Origin: Tetmemena sp. SeJ-2015
Lineage: Eukaryota > Ciliophora > Spirotrichea > Sporadotrichida > Oxytrichidae
Length of the DNA: 64,000 nt
Assembly (NCBI GenBank): GCA_027382625.1
Contig: JAJKFJ010023006.1
Coordinates: 1 to 64,000 of the forward strand
Direction: 5' to 3'
The notes under the pieces were generated by a model. The model made no database searches and had not been told where the DNA came from. It saw only the letters and a program-made list of their open reading frames with translations. This document shows, piece by piece, positions 22,673 through 32,798 of the stretch. The position numbers and the translations under genes are program-made. Numbering within the stretch: position 1 is the stretch's first letter; every line of letters begins with the position of its first letter.

Positions 22673-23335
22673 TTACTTCGCTGCCAACTTTTTTATATCG
22701 GGCACTTCCAGTATCTGCTTATCATAGCCTTTTAATGGAGCGTTTATCATAGCCAGAGCCTGCTCGCGCAAGGTACTCACCGAGTTTGGCGTTACCAGTT
22801 TTAATATTGGGAACAACCAGTTGATGTATTTGTAGAAAGGCTGTGCGTACTTCATGCCCTTGGTAGGCAGCATAAAGCCCGGGCGGAAATTGTACACCTC
22901 TTTAAAGGACATTTTCATCAAATCGTTTTCTGTTTTGCCTTTTACGCGCGCCCAAGCAAGGCTGCCCTGCTCGGTGCTATCGGTACTAGCACCCGATACA
23001 TAACAGAAAGTCATATCGGGTTGGCATCTACCAGCACCTGTGCTACGGCCATGGTCATGCTATAGGTAAAGTGGTAATACTCTTCCTTGCTTTTACCTAA
23101 GCTAGTTATACCGCGCAGAAGAAACAGGCGTTGTAGCCCGTCAACTGTCGGCTATGGGTTGTAGGTTGAAGAAGTTGGCGTGTATCACCTCCTTTAGCTT
23201 GGGGTGCGTATAGCCGCAAGGTTTGCGGTTTATTACCAATACCTTCTCTACATCAGGATGTTAAGCACTCTATTAGTACCCTTCGCCCACCATGCCGGTG
23301 CTGCCTGTTATTATGGCGCGTAGTTTCTTTGTCAT
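22673..23335 (-). CDS. NAD(P)-binding epimerase/dehydratase-like protein
   Basis: About 220 residues. The start MTKKLRAIITGSTGMVGEG has the TGxxGxxG nucleotide motif; VLVINRKPCGYTHPKLKEV and VIHANFFNLQPI follow. The C-terminal ORF (22673-23014) reads MTFCYVSGASTDSTEQGSLA, VKGKTENDLMKMSFKEVYNF, RPGFMLPT. This fits the atypical-SDR NAD(P)H-binding group (YwnB/HTATIP2-like). Function is not assigned. Two or three frameshifts lie near 23020-23270. Confidence 0.75.
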
Positions 23336-23499
23336 ACTCTATTACTCGTTTAAAGCGATATAATATTTTAAATACAAAGTTACGTACCAAGAGGAATACA
23401 ATTATTTGGCACGGTACTATGGCGTATATCGCGTACGGTTGCGCGCCACGCGTGTTCGTACTGTTTGCATTTTATGCTAACTAAGAAAATCAAAGCTTA

Positions 23500-24675
23500 C
23501 TATAAATCCTCGTACACCTTCATCGTATTCGCAGCGAAGGCTGTATCGGTCATGATCATGGCATGGCATAGCCTGCAGTTATCATTTCCTGGCGCAGGGC
23601 ATCATTCTTCAATACTTGCAACATACTATCAGCCATTTCATCTATAGATGTTGGATTGATAAGCAGTGAATTTTTGCCAGCAGCTTCTTCAATAGCTCCG
23701 CCCTTGGTAGCTACAACAGGTGTGCGGCTGAACAAGGCTTCTAACACAGGCACACCAAAGCCCTCGTGCAAACTAGGGAACACAAATACACTTGCTTGCT
23801 GATACAGCGCAGGCATATCTTCATTGGTTACATTGCCTAGTATGTGTACGCGCTGCTCTAGCTTTTATCTGCTATTAAGGCTTGTATTGCTTTTACGTTG
23901 CCTGTGCTGCCCACTAATACTAGGTCTTCTTCTACCTCATGCTTTATAGCATCGAAGGCTTCTATCAATGCTGCTTGGTTTTTGCGCGGATAGAAGGAGC
24001 CTACATTCAGTACATATTTCTTCGGCAGGTTGTATTTAGTATGTATATCAATGGAGGTGTTGCGTAATGTACTATCGTAGAATATAGGATTGACGCTTTG
24101 ATATACTACGGCAATTTTATTTTCGGGCACAGCGTATAGTTCTATCAAGTCACGCTTGGTTTCTTCGCTTACAGCTATCACCTTATCGGCGTGCTTTACC
24201 GCGTACTGTGTTTTGGCATGGTAGAATTGCCTATCTATCCAAGGGTATTGCTCGGTGTGTTTCTTGAATATAACATCGTGTATAGTTACAACGGTCTTAA
24301 TGCCTGTATTATGTATGTTGAAAGGCAACTCATTGCTTAGTCCATGGTAGATATCTACCTTCCCCAGTTCTAGTTCATGGGTCAATCCCCACGACCTCCA
24401 AACTGCTTTATTAGCAGGAAGTATAACGGGCACCTTTCCAAAAAGAAATGAGGTCCATCTCATATCCATTTTGGCTTGTAGCTTCTTGATTCTGGCAATA
24501 CAAGTTCGTAGTCACCCTGTATTTGATGAAAGAACTCGTCTTTCATTTTAGGTGTAAACAGCAGATAGTCATTATCGATATAGTCGCGCATTAAGGCATT
24601 CAGCAACAGGCGCGAGTAATTGCCCAAGCCCGTACCATTATTAAATGCCCGCTTTGCGTCGAATGCTATCCTCAT
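23500..24675 (-). CDS. Glycosyltransferase family 4 (GT-B)
   Basis: About 390 residues. MRIAFDAKRAFNNGTGLGNY is the GT4 start, and VDIYHGLSNELPF and VVTIHDVIFKKH follow. Then come the central VIAVSEETKRDL and YVLNVGSFYPRKNQAALI, the sugar-nucleotide segment VFVFPSLHEGFGVPVLEAL, and a tail reading MKVYEDL-stop. It transfers a sugar from a nucleotide donor, here probably in surface polysaccharide synthesis. Its ATG overlaps the stop of the preceding GT2 gene (ATGA), and together with the O-antigen ligase these form a three-gene operon. Breaks near 24470, 23870 and 23555. About 160 bases downstream of the stop hold nothing recognised. Confidence 0.87.
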
Positions 24676-25425
24676 TTCAGTTGCAGTGCCTTCTTGTATT
24701 TTAAATATACTTCGCGCGCCAGTTATATAGCAAATTACGAATCCTATCCTACCCTCGGTAAAGCCAAGATTGATGATATATGTTTTGATGAATTTGAAAG
24801 GTGGACTCAGCCACATTTTATAAGTAAGGTATGCCTTGCTTTTGTGCTGCAAATGCTGCGCGCTAATGGTGCTGAATTTTTCGCGCGTCAGCATAAAGCT
24901 TTCGTGCGTAGGATAGGTGTTGTGCAGTATATCACCTTTAAGATGTATTGCCGGTGCCATTTCTTTAATATGATATTTCAATTCATCATGTGGATTAACT
25001 CCTCCCCATATTGCTGCACCTTTCTGCCAAAGCCTATACTTTCTATCAGGGTACCATCCACAGGTTTTGATAGGTTCACCGCAGTAAAAGTTAAGCCGGT
25101 TCATACTATAAGCATTAGAATGATAATGCTTCTTCTCCTCATATATCGATTGGGCAAGTTCATCGCTTAATGCCTCATCGGCATCCAATGATAATATCCA
25201 TTCGTACTTTGCTTGTTCAGCAGCCCAATTCTTCTGCTGTATATGCCCTTCGAATATATGCTCTAGCACGCGCGCACCTTTAGCTTGTGCTATCTCGCGC
25301 GTTCTATCGGTGCTGAACGAATCAACCACTAATACCTCATCCGCCACCTCGCGTACCGAGTCGATACAGCGGGCAATATTGTCGGCCTCGTTAAAGGTGA
25401 TGATGACTACCGATAGCTTATTCAT
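24672..25425 (-). CDS. Glycosyltransferase family 2 (WaaE/KdtX-like)
   Basis: About 250 residues. MNKLSVVIITFNEADNIARC, VLVVDSFSTDRTREIA and LSLDADEALS (the DxD metal motif) are followed by CGWYPDRKYRLWQKG and NPHDEL. These are landmarks of the LPS-core type GT2 group related to WaaE. One shift near 24700 puts the true end in the frame reading YLKYKKALQLK-stop, which overlaps the next gene. Its own start overlaps the end of the O-antigen ligase. The acceptor is unknown. Confidence 0.87.
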
Positions 25426-26669
25426 GCTTGCTATTATAGTTTATAAACAGCAACAGAAAGATAAGATAAAAGCCCGTGCCTATCTGCTCCTCAAAGGTAT
25501 CTTCGGTAAAGAAGGATGAAAGCAAAATGAGGTGCAGCACCAAGGCAGGCCAAAACTTGCAAAAGACCATTGGTAAACAACGGCACAAAAAACGCAATGA
25601 GGAATAACACCAAACCTATAACACCCGTAGTAGCCAGCACCCACACCAATTGGTTGTGCGGTACCTTGCGGTTATACTCGGTAAGTTGAGGGAATTGCTG
25701 CTCGTACACCTTCGCTGTCTCTGCGCGTATATCGCCTGCACCTACGCCTATGGCAGGGCTTTGCTTCCATATATCTATACCTACCTTAGTAGATATAATG
25801 CGGATGGCATCGCTCAGGTTGTTGTAGTTGCCTTTTTCATACTCGCCCATATCGTAGCGCATATAGTTTACCTTATTGGTAAAGCTAGGCACATACTTAT
25901 AGGCTATGTAAGGCATAGCTACTATGGCGGCTATCATGCCCAGGCCAAGTACATATTTTTTATGGTTGAACGCCAAGTATAGTGCCAATACTACTATGCC
26001 CACATACAATGCCAACAAGCCGCTACGTACCGATATTATGTGCAAGGCTATGAAAGCAAATGCAGCGAAGAATAACTGAATCCATTTCTCAGCGGGTGTT
26101 ACAATGAAATAGTTTTTATGCACCAGATACAGCGAGCAAAAAAATGAAAACGACAACATAATAGTGTAGCGTATATGGCTATATGGTATAGCTATGGTAG
26201 CACCACGTTGGTATGATAATGTAACCTCTTCATAGTTCAGCGCATAGCGCACCAGTATGAATACCGTAACTGCAAAGAAGGTGATGATGAAGCCATAAGC
26301 ACGATGGTAAACTTCTTAGCATCTAACCTACTTATTACCTGCAAATGCTAATGGCAATGGCAATGTTAAGGTAGCTTGATGCGCACCCAGTTCATCCACT
26401 CTTTTTTTATCATCGCTATACAGGCCCGATGCAAATACGATAAGAAGTAAAGTGCCAGCACCCATAGCTCCTTTCGCGATAGATACTTCTTTACAATACT
26501 GATAGGGTTATTGAAAATGAAAGGTGCTATCAACAGCGCTATCATACCTATGCTTGCCAAGGCACGTGCGCAAGCCAAGCCTATAAACAGGCACACACAG
26601 CTTGCCACCACTAGCCATTGCCAACGGTTGTTTTGCTTTAGGTTTTGCTATGTTAAGCAGGTTGTTCAC
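25418..26669 (-). CDS. O-antigen ligase family protein
   Basis: A polytopic membrane protein of about 410 residues. The 253-residue uninterrupted part (25491-26252) contains many hydrophobic helices and a central hydrophilic stretch ending SPAIGVGAGDIRAE then PHNQLVWVLATTGVIGL, the Wzy_C/WaaL-type pattern with its conserved His. The C-terminus reads FLLLFINYNSKHE-stop after a frameshift. The N-terminus is split, and a GTG start reading NNLLNIAKPKAKQP is my best choice. The role is joining polymer to lipid A core or another carrier, or polymerisation. First gene of the glycan operon, divergent from meaB. Confidence 0.8.
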
Positions 26670-26699
26670 TCTATTTTCAAAAAAGGATTCTAAATTTAA

Positions 26700-27596
26700 A
26701 CCATAAAAAATAAAAAAACTTGTCGAAAAAAACGCTATTGCCGATTTTAAAACGCTAGCCCGCACCATTTCGTTGGTGGAAAACGAGGCCGATGGCTTTG
26801 AGCAAACGCTACAACAGTTGCAGCAAAACCATATACCCGTTATAGGCTTTACGGGCCCCCCGGTGCCGGCAAAAGCACATTGCTAAACGCGGTGGTGGGC
26901 CTTTTATTGGGCGAGGGCAAGAAAATAGGATTGGTGTTGGTAGATCCTTCTTCGCCCTTCAACTTAGGTGCTTGCTAGGGGATAGGTGAGGTTGACCTCG
27001 CACTTCAATAACCCTAACTTATTCATACGCTCGGTAGCTACACGGGGCTCATTGGGCGGCTTGAGCGATAATTATAGAGGTGGTAGAAGTATATGCGCGC
27101 TATGCCTTCGACTATATAATTTATAGAAACTGTAGGTGTGGGCCAAAGCGAAGTAGAGATAGCAGCTTAGCCGATACTACTGTAGTGGTACTAGTGCCCG
27201 AAGCAGGGGATTCGGTACAGGCTATGAAGGGGTTTGATGGAGATAGCCGACCTATTCGTTTATAATAAAGCTGACCGTGCAGATGCCGATGCATTGGTAA
27301 ATTCATTGGCAACATCAACTGCACATAAACGGTAAGGAAGATTTTAGCGGTACTAAAGACCGTAGCTGTAGAAAAACCGCGGTGTAAAAGAAGTAATAGA
27401 AGCCATAGTAGCGCTACAAACAAAAATGCTAAGAGCAACGAGCGCAAACAGATATTGATGACCGAGAAGGCATTGCGCATTATAGCCAAAAGCAAGATGA
27501 AGGGCTTCGATAAAAACGCCTTGCGTGCTGAAGCTAGGCAAGGCTGCCAGCGAGCCTGGCTTTAACTTGTACAGCTTTGTAAAGAAATATCTGTAA
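26700..27596 (+). CDS. meaB: MeaB/ArgK methylmalonyl-CoA mutase-associated GTPase
   Basis: About 300 residues. The N-terminal helix is IADFKTLARTISLVENE. Walker A GFTGPPGAGKST has one missing base. Then LVDPSSPFN, RSVATRGSLGGL, ETVGVGQSEVEIA, VVVLVPEAGDSVQA, NKADRAD and a C-terminal LYSFVKKYL-stop. This GTPase loads and protects adenosylcobalamin in methylmalonyl-CoA mutase, so the organism probably runs the B12-dependent propionate pathway; the mutase itself is not in the window. No clear ATG is seen and the start is approximate. About ten frameshifts. Confidence 0.83.
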
Positions 27597-27643
27597 GTTT
27601 AATGGTTGGCAAATACGCCAGCATATAGGCATATATATACCCA

Positions 27644-28501
27644 CATGAAAGATAGAATAGTACTTATAACCGGCGCTAGTAGCGGCATAGGTTTAGAAAC
27701 TGCAAAAACAGTTGGCAGCACAGGGTGCGCAACTGGTATTGGTAGCACGCAGCGAAGACAAACTAAAGAAGCCGTAGCTACCATAAAGGCACAAACGCCA
27801 AGCGCAAACGTAAAGTATTATATAGCCGATTTCTCATCGCAAAAATCGGTAAGGAACTTGGCGCAGAATATTACCCGCAACTATACCAAGCTTGATGTAC
27901 TTATAAACAATGCAGGTTGCGTAGTGCCCGAGTTTCAGTTAACTGAAGATGGCTTGGAGAAGACGATAGCTACTAACACTTTGCCTATTTCATTCTTACC
28001 AACGAGTTGTTGCCTTTGGTTAAAAAGTCGGACTATGCACGTATCGTTAACGTGGCATCGGGCTCGCATTATCAAGGCAAAATAGACTTTGAATCTTTTA
28101 CAAAAGAGAAAGGCTATTTTATAATGAAAGCCTATGCGCAAAGCAAGCTGGCCAATGTGTTGTTTACTTATGAATTGGCTGAAAGGTTGAAGGGCACACA
28201 GGTAACCGTTAACTGTTTGCACCCAGGCTTTGTTAAAACCGAGATAGGCAATAAAAAGACCAACTGGTACTCAAGTTTGTTTTGGAGTTTAGGTACTATG
28301 CTAGGTGGTATAAGCGTGCAGAATGGTGCAAAGACATCGGTGTATTTGGCTTCATCGCCAGAGGTAAAAGGCGTAAGCGGCAAGTACTTTGATAAGTGTA
28401 AAGCAGTAGAGCCGAACAAGGATGCGTACAATGCAGATTTGCGTAAACAGCTATGGCAGGTTAGCGAGAATTTCGCTGACAGTGCTGTCGTTTCTCAATA
28501 A
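27644..28501 (+). CDS. SDR family oxidoreductase (retinol-dehydrogenase-like)
   Basis: About 285 residues. MKDRIVLITGASSGIGLETA has the TGxxxGIG motif. DVLINNAG, IVNVASGSHYQG, and the catalytic YAQSKLAN follow, then VTVNCLHPGFVKTEIG. The order and length fit the RDH11-14-like SDR group acting on lipid or isoprenoid alcohols and aldehydes. Substrate unknown. Frameshifts near 27715, 27905 and 27985. It starts 48 bases after meaB and is followed by the sulfatase-like gene. Confidence 0.87.
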
Positions 28502-28557
28502 TAGCAAGAACGAAAAATGCTTACCTTCGCACTTCTCTATTAACAAAGTAGATTATA

Positions 28558-29915
28558 GTGGCGAAGCCTAAGAACATCATATTAATAGTAGCCGATAGCT
28601 TAAGGCAAGATTCGGTTTACACAGAAGGAACACCAGGTGTTCCATACCTAGAACAAAACGGAATTCAATTTACCAATGCACGTTCATCTGGTTGTTGGAC
28701 CTTGCCAGGCACATCAAGCTTTTTACAGGCATGCTGCCGCACCAGCACGGTGCTACATCGCAAAGCCGTTGGCTGAAAGATGAAATACCATCGTTGCCAG
28801 AAAAGCTGCGTACAGCAGGTTATAAAAGCATACAAGTAAGTGCCAACGTGGTTACTACAGATATATTCAATGTATGTAAAGGTTTTGATGAGGTATACAA
28901 AACGTGGCATATATCTGAAAGCCGCCACCCAGCATTGTTGAATTTTGTGCTATCGCTAAACAGGCCGCGTATACGCCGTATGTTGCTTAAGCCACGCGAT
29001 ATGGTGTTCGATACCATTAGCGAGGATTTGAGGCAGGGTATCATTTGGGCGCAGAAAACTTGCAACGACTCATTTAAAAAGGCAAAGGACCTAATAGCAG
29101 AGAACAATGCAAAAGGCCAAGGCGTGTTCATGTTCATTAACCTAATGGAGACGCACTACCCTTACCATATTGCCGATACGTTTAGCTACTAAGCAAGGGC
29201 TTTTCAATAAGATACATGAGTGGAAGGTTTTGTTCTACTACTTATCGCAAAGCTTTTTGAAAGACAACAAGGAAAGGCTAACACAAGCCGACTTGAACAT
29301 ATTGCGTACCAAGCAGCAACTAGCGTGGAAGCTGATACGAGATGACATAGATGCATTTTGTAAAGAGATGCACGAGAACACCGATAACCTAGTAGTGTTC
29401 TGTAGCGACCACGGCGATAACTTTGGCGACCAAGGTTGGCAGTACCACTTTAGTAATGTAACCGATGGTGGTAACAAGGTGCCTATTATTGGCTTGACCA
29501 CGAGAACCCTAAAGGCGAAACACGTGCACACAACGTTACCTCTCGCTATATACAAACGATATATACTAAAGGCCGCAGGCTTAGATAATGAAGGGGCACT
29601 ATAATGACCGAGACAGAGAACAATCTACCTATGCTACAAAGCTATTGGTACGATAACGAGGGCCTTACATTAGATAAGTACAAGTACAACCAAACTGCAT
29701 TTATACATGGCGATAAGCGCTTTGTATTGCGTGCTGGCAAGTGGATGTATGCACCAGTAGGCACCGGCGGCAGCGAGCCAACATTTGAGTACGTTGAGCA
29801 TAACTTTAATCCGATAGAGGCATTGAACTTACCCGCCGATAGAAAGGCTTTTCTTGAAAAACAAGTGCGCGACTTTTCGGTGTTTAGCGAAAAGATAATG
29901 AACAAAGGCAAGTAG
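28558..29915 (+). CDS. Sulfatase-fold (alkaline phosphatase superfamily) hydrolase
   Basis: About 450 residues. The GTG start reads AKPKNIILIVADSLRQDSVY with the metal Asp. GCWTLPGTSS then LFTGMLPHQHG occupies the catalytic-loop position, and LVVFCSDHGDNFGDQG is the second metal site. At the nucleophile, the formylglycine box C/S-x-P-x-R is replaced by Thr-Leu-Pro-Gly-Thr. The enzyme may therefore be a phosphodiesterase or phosphoglycerol-transferase-like member, not a true sulfatase (inference). Soluble, no signal peptide seen. Frameshifts near 28725, 29190 and 29500-29600. Confidence 0.82.
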
Positions 29916-29919
29916 AAAC

Positions 29920-30281
29920 ATGAACATTGAAGAGGTTTCGCGACTATTGCCTTGCTAAAAAATGTGTAACGGAAGAATTTTCCTTTCGATAGCGATACGC
30001 TTGTATTTAAGGTGCTGGGCAAAATATTTTTGCTCACAGGCCTTAGCAATCAGCCCTTTAAGTGCAACTTGAAGATGGACCCCGAACTTGTGGGCGAATA
30101 CCGCGATAAGCAGGCCGATATAATACCTGGCTACCACATGAACAAAAAGCACTGGAATACAGTTATCTTTGAAGGGGGCAGCATACCACGTAAGGAATTG
30201 CTATGGCTTATTGACCATAGCTACGAACAAGTGGTAAAGGGTATGCCTAAAAAATTACAGCACGAGCTAAATAATACTTAA
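29920..30281 (+). CDS. MmcQ/YjbR family DNA-binding protein
   Basis: About 119 residues. MNIEEV starts the protein; after three shifts near 29940-29990 it continues LVFKVLGKIFLLTGLSNQP, FKCNLKMDPELVGEYRDKQA, IIPGYHMNKKHWNTVIF and LLWLIDHSYEQVVKGMP. These are the family's conserved blocks. The fold resembles the CyaY-like and MotA C-terminal DNA-binding fold; function is not established. Its start is 5 bases after the sulfatase stop, so the two are probably co-transcribed. Confidence 0.85.
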
Positions 30282-30286
30282 GAGAG

Positions 30287-30639
30287 ATGATTGATTTAAT
30301 AATAGTGTTTTTTTGTTGTTACCAGTTACATAGGCAAGCCTACGAGAAAGGTATTTCTGCTTGGCCCTATATTGCAAGATATATATCGGGATTTATTGCT
30401 ATCGTATTTGTAATGGGTATGATAATAGTAGGCGTGTGGGGGCAAGACTTTATGAATAACGAAGATGCCAAAAACAAGCTGTATGGCTTGAGCCTTTTGC
30501 CATGATGTTTGAGATACTGTTATACATATATCTCCGCAGCCGCATAGCAAGGGTTAAGATAGTGTATGAAGAAGATGAACCAAATACACCCAACGATAAG
30601 CAGACTTATCATACTTTAGATAACAAAGCTTTAGCATAA
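30287..30639 (+). CDS. Small membrane protein, unknown function
   Basis: MIDLIIVFFCCYQLHRQAYE starts a protein of about 117 residues with three hydrophobic segments (residues 2-11, 34-52 and about 72-85). A charged tail ends HTLDNKALA-stop. A single shift near 30502 joins MMFEILLYIYLRSRIARVKI to the first part. I recognise no named family. It begins 5 bases after the MmcQ gene and is followed by a strong bidirectional hairpin. Confidence 0.6.
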
Positions 30640-30643
30640 AGCA

Positions 30644-30695
30644 AAAGCAGCAATGCCGCTCCTTTCACAAGGTATGCGGCATTGCTGCTTTAATA
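30644..30695. terminator. Bidirectional terminator with 16-base perfect stem
   Basis: AAAGCAGCAATGCCGC (30644-30659) pairs perfectly with GCGGCATTGCTGCTTT (30676-30691) around a 16-base loop. It sits between the convergent small membrane protein gene (+) and hemD (-). Confidence 0.87.
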
Positions 30696-30717
30696 CAAAA
30701 CAAACAGAAGTAAAGTA

Positions 30718-31467
30718 CTACTTCGCTTCTTTAAAGTATTGGTCTAGCGCATATGTAATGGTAGGTGCCGAAGGCAATGGTGCCATTACGTGTAGTATAA
30801 GGTCTTTATCAAGTATAGCATCGGCAGTAGTTTTACCGTATGCTGCAAGTTTAACTGTTCCTTGCTTGTAATTAGGATAGTTATGATATAGCGAAGTAAT
30901 GGCCGTAGGGCTAAACATTACAATCATATCATACTTGTTCATATCTATCTTCTTCAAGTCGGCATTAGGTACAGGGCGATACATTACTCCCTCATCGTAG
31001 TTAAAACCATTTGCTTCCATAAACGCAGGTATTTCATCTTTACCTACTTCGGCGCATATGTATAAAAAGCGTGTAGCATCTTTATGCTTCATTAGCAGCA
31101 TACGTAGCTCTTTGTTGTTGTTCATATCGCCAAAGAACACTTTACGCTTGCGGTACTGTGTATACTTTTGCAGGTACAATGCGATGGCTTCAGATGTACA
31201 GAAGAACTTCGTTTCTTGGCTCATCTTTACGCGCAGCTCTTCGCATATGCGAAAGAAGTGGTCGATAGAATTACGGCTAGTGAATATGATACCGCTAAAG
31301 TCGTTTAAGGTTAGGCGTTGTTTACGGAAGTCTTTACCTGGCACTCCGTCTACTTTGATAAAAGGTACAAACGTGAACTTAACCTTGTATTTAGCTTCAA
31401 GATCGAAGTAAGGAGACTTGGGTCCTTCAGGTGCGCTTTGCGCTACAAGTATATTCTTAACCTTGTT
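30718..31467 (-). CDS. hemD: Uroporphyrinogen-III synthase (HemD)
   Basis: About 250 residues of HemD sequence. NILVAQSAPEGPKSPYFDLE begins it; TFVPFIKVDGVPGKDFRKQR, SGIIFTSRNSIDHFFRI, ICAEVGKDEIPAFM, YDMIVMFSPTAITSL and AYGKTTADAI follow, ending DQYFKEAK-stop. It closes hydroxymethylbilane to uroporphyrinogen III in haem and B12 synthesis. The Bacteroidota-type spacing of these blocks is normal and DUF4271 is just upstream, a familiar pairing. The problem is the start: no good ATG exists near 31467, and the upstream sequence reads on into a Lys/Ala-rich segment. One break lies near 31345 and another near 31468. Confidence 0.87.
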   Translation of the reverse strand, partial: NKVKNILVAQSAPEGPKSPYFDLEAKYKVKFTFVPFIKVDGVPGKDFRKQRLTLNDFSGIIFTSRNSIDHFFRICEELRVKMSQETKFFCTSEAIALYLQKYTQYRKRKVFFGDMNNNKELRMLLMKHKDATRFLYICAEVGKDEIPAFMEANGFNYDEGVMYRPVPNADLKKIDMNKYDMIVMFSPTAITSLYHNYPNYKQGTVKLAAYGKTTADAILDKDLILHVMAPLPSAPTITYALDQYFKEAK

Positions 31468-31667
31468 TTAGGTTCGGCAGAAACCACTTCTTCATAATTC
31501 TTATCATGGCGTTGAGAATGATGACCTGTGGTTTGGTAGGTTTAGAAACGAAAGAAGCAACACTCTTATCAGGTGATGTCGCATCAGCCTTGTTGCTATG
31601 AGTGTTGCTACTGTTGGATGTTTTGCTGCCCTTTTATGACAGCTGGCTTTTGAAAAGAGTTATTACT

Positions 31668-31909
31668 AAACTACTTTTTTTTTGCCGCTACTTTCTTAGC
31701 TGCTGCTTTTAGAGCTGCTGCTTTTTTAGCTACTGCTTTTTTAGGAGCTGCTGCTTTTTTTAACCGCTGCTTTTTAGCTACAGCTTTTTTAGGAGCTGCT
31801 GCTTTTTTAGCTACTGCTTTTTAGCAGCTGGTTTCTTAGCAACTGCTTTCTTAGCAGCTGGCTTTTTTGCTGCAGGCTTTTTAGCTGCGGCTTTCTTTTT
31901 TGTTGCCAT
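31668..31909 (-). CDS. Lys/Ala-rich histone-H1-like segment, possibly N-terminus of HemD
   Basis: ATG at 31909 opens a low-complexity sequence of Lys-Lys-Ala and Lys-Lys-Pro-Ala units (MATKKKAAAKKPAAKKPAA and so on), about 80 residues, resembling bacterial histone-H1-like proteins. It continues with indels into a Ser/Asn/Thr-rich stretch (31500-31665) and then HemD without an obvious stop-start boundary. It is either a separate small DNA-binding protein whose stop is masked by errors or a basic tail on HemD. The reading frame wobbles within the repeats, as expected for homopolymer errors. Confidence 0.5.
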
Positions 31910-31911
31910 GA

Positions 31912-32798
31912 TTAAACAACTGTTTTAGTTAACAATTTTAATAGCAGAAATATGGGTGATATTTCTACTACACAAACGTAGATAAAAAAATGATACACGC
32001 TCCTGTACATTAACTTATACCCTGTGGATAACCCTCGGTATATAAACATGATGATGAAGCCAGCGATAACAACTATAGATGCAACGAATACAACATCGAA
32101 AAACTTTTTAGGTGCTGTAAAAAAAATAAAAAGTGCAGTATAAGAGAGAGACCAAGTGTTTTACATATAGTAGTAAAATTAAAAATATATTCATCGCATA
32201 CTGTGTTTAGCTCAAACACAACACCAATAAGCTTTACAACCAATAGCTTGCGAGGTAAAAAAATGTGAATAAAAAAATTAAGAAAAGTATAGAGTATAGG
32301 CTTTCAAGCGATGTAACATGATAGTACTTGACTAAAAAGAAACGCAAGTATAAGCTTACTACTATAATGAAGTTGAAGTGCAATAGCAATGCACTAAAGC
32401 TTAACTCATCGCTTTGTGTACGCAACACTTTTGTGCTGTGTTGCGATTAGCAAACGACTGTAGCATGTCTTCTAGGTCTTTACCGAAAGCAACTTTTATA
32501 TAGGTAAGTATAACTAACAACAATACTAGAACGAAGAATACTACTGTGTTGCTTTTATGTGGTGCTGCTTGTTGCACATCTATGCTATACACCTTTTGCG
32601 CAGTATCTTGTAGTATAGAAGTATGCTTAGCTAATGCAGTGTTCTTAACTACAGCAAGGCTATCGTAAGTAGGTGTAGGCTTTAGGCTATCAAGTGCAAG
32701 GCTTAAGCTATCGGCATAGTAAGTGTATCTACTTGTGCGTGTGCACTAAAGCAAACCATCATCAACCATAAAAGAAACACTACTACTAACCTGCTCAA
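31912..32798 (-). CDS. DUF4271 domain-containing membrane protein
   Basis: About 295 residues. A TTG start directly after the BamA-like stop gives SRLVVVFLLWLMMVCFSAHA, a signal peptide. Then come SNTVVFFVLVLLLVILTYIK, AFGKDLEDMLQSFANRN, DELSFSALLLHFNFIIVVSL, YIFNFTTICKTLG and ASIVVIAGFIIMFIPRVIH, ending LLKLLTKTVV-stop. This matches the DUF4271 pattern, a Bacteroidota membrane family of unknown role usually next to hemD. Its stop lies two bases before the Lys-rich start. Confidence 0.8.

Noticed and set aside
24694..25170. Plus-strand 158-codon ORF inside the GT2 gene
   Set aside because: It is the antisense shadow of a well-supported GT2 with DxD motif.
31680..31905. Tandem repeat resembling a microsatellite or repeat array (GCTGCTTTTTTAGC units)
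   Set aside because: On the minus strand it codes the Lys-Ala repeats of a basic protein segment, so it is coding low complexity and not a CRISPR or minisatellite.
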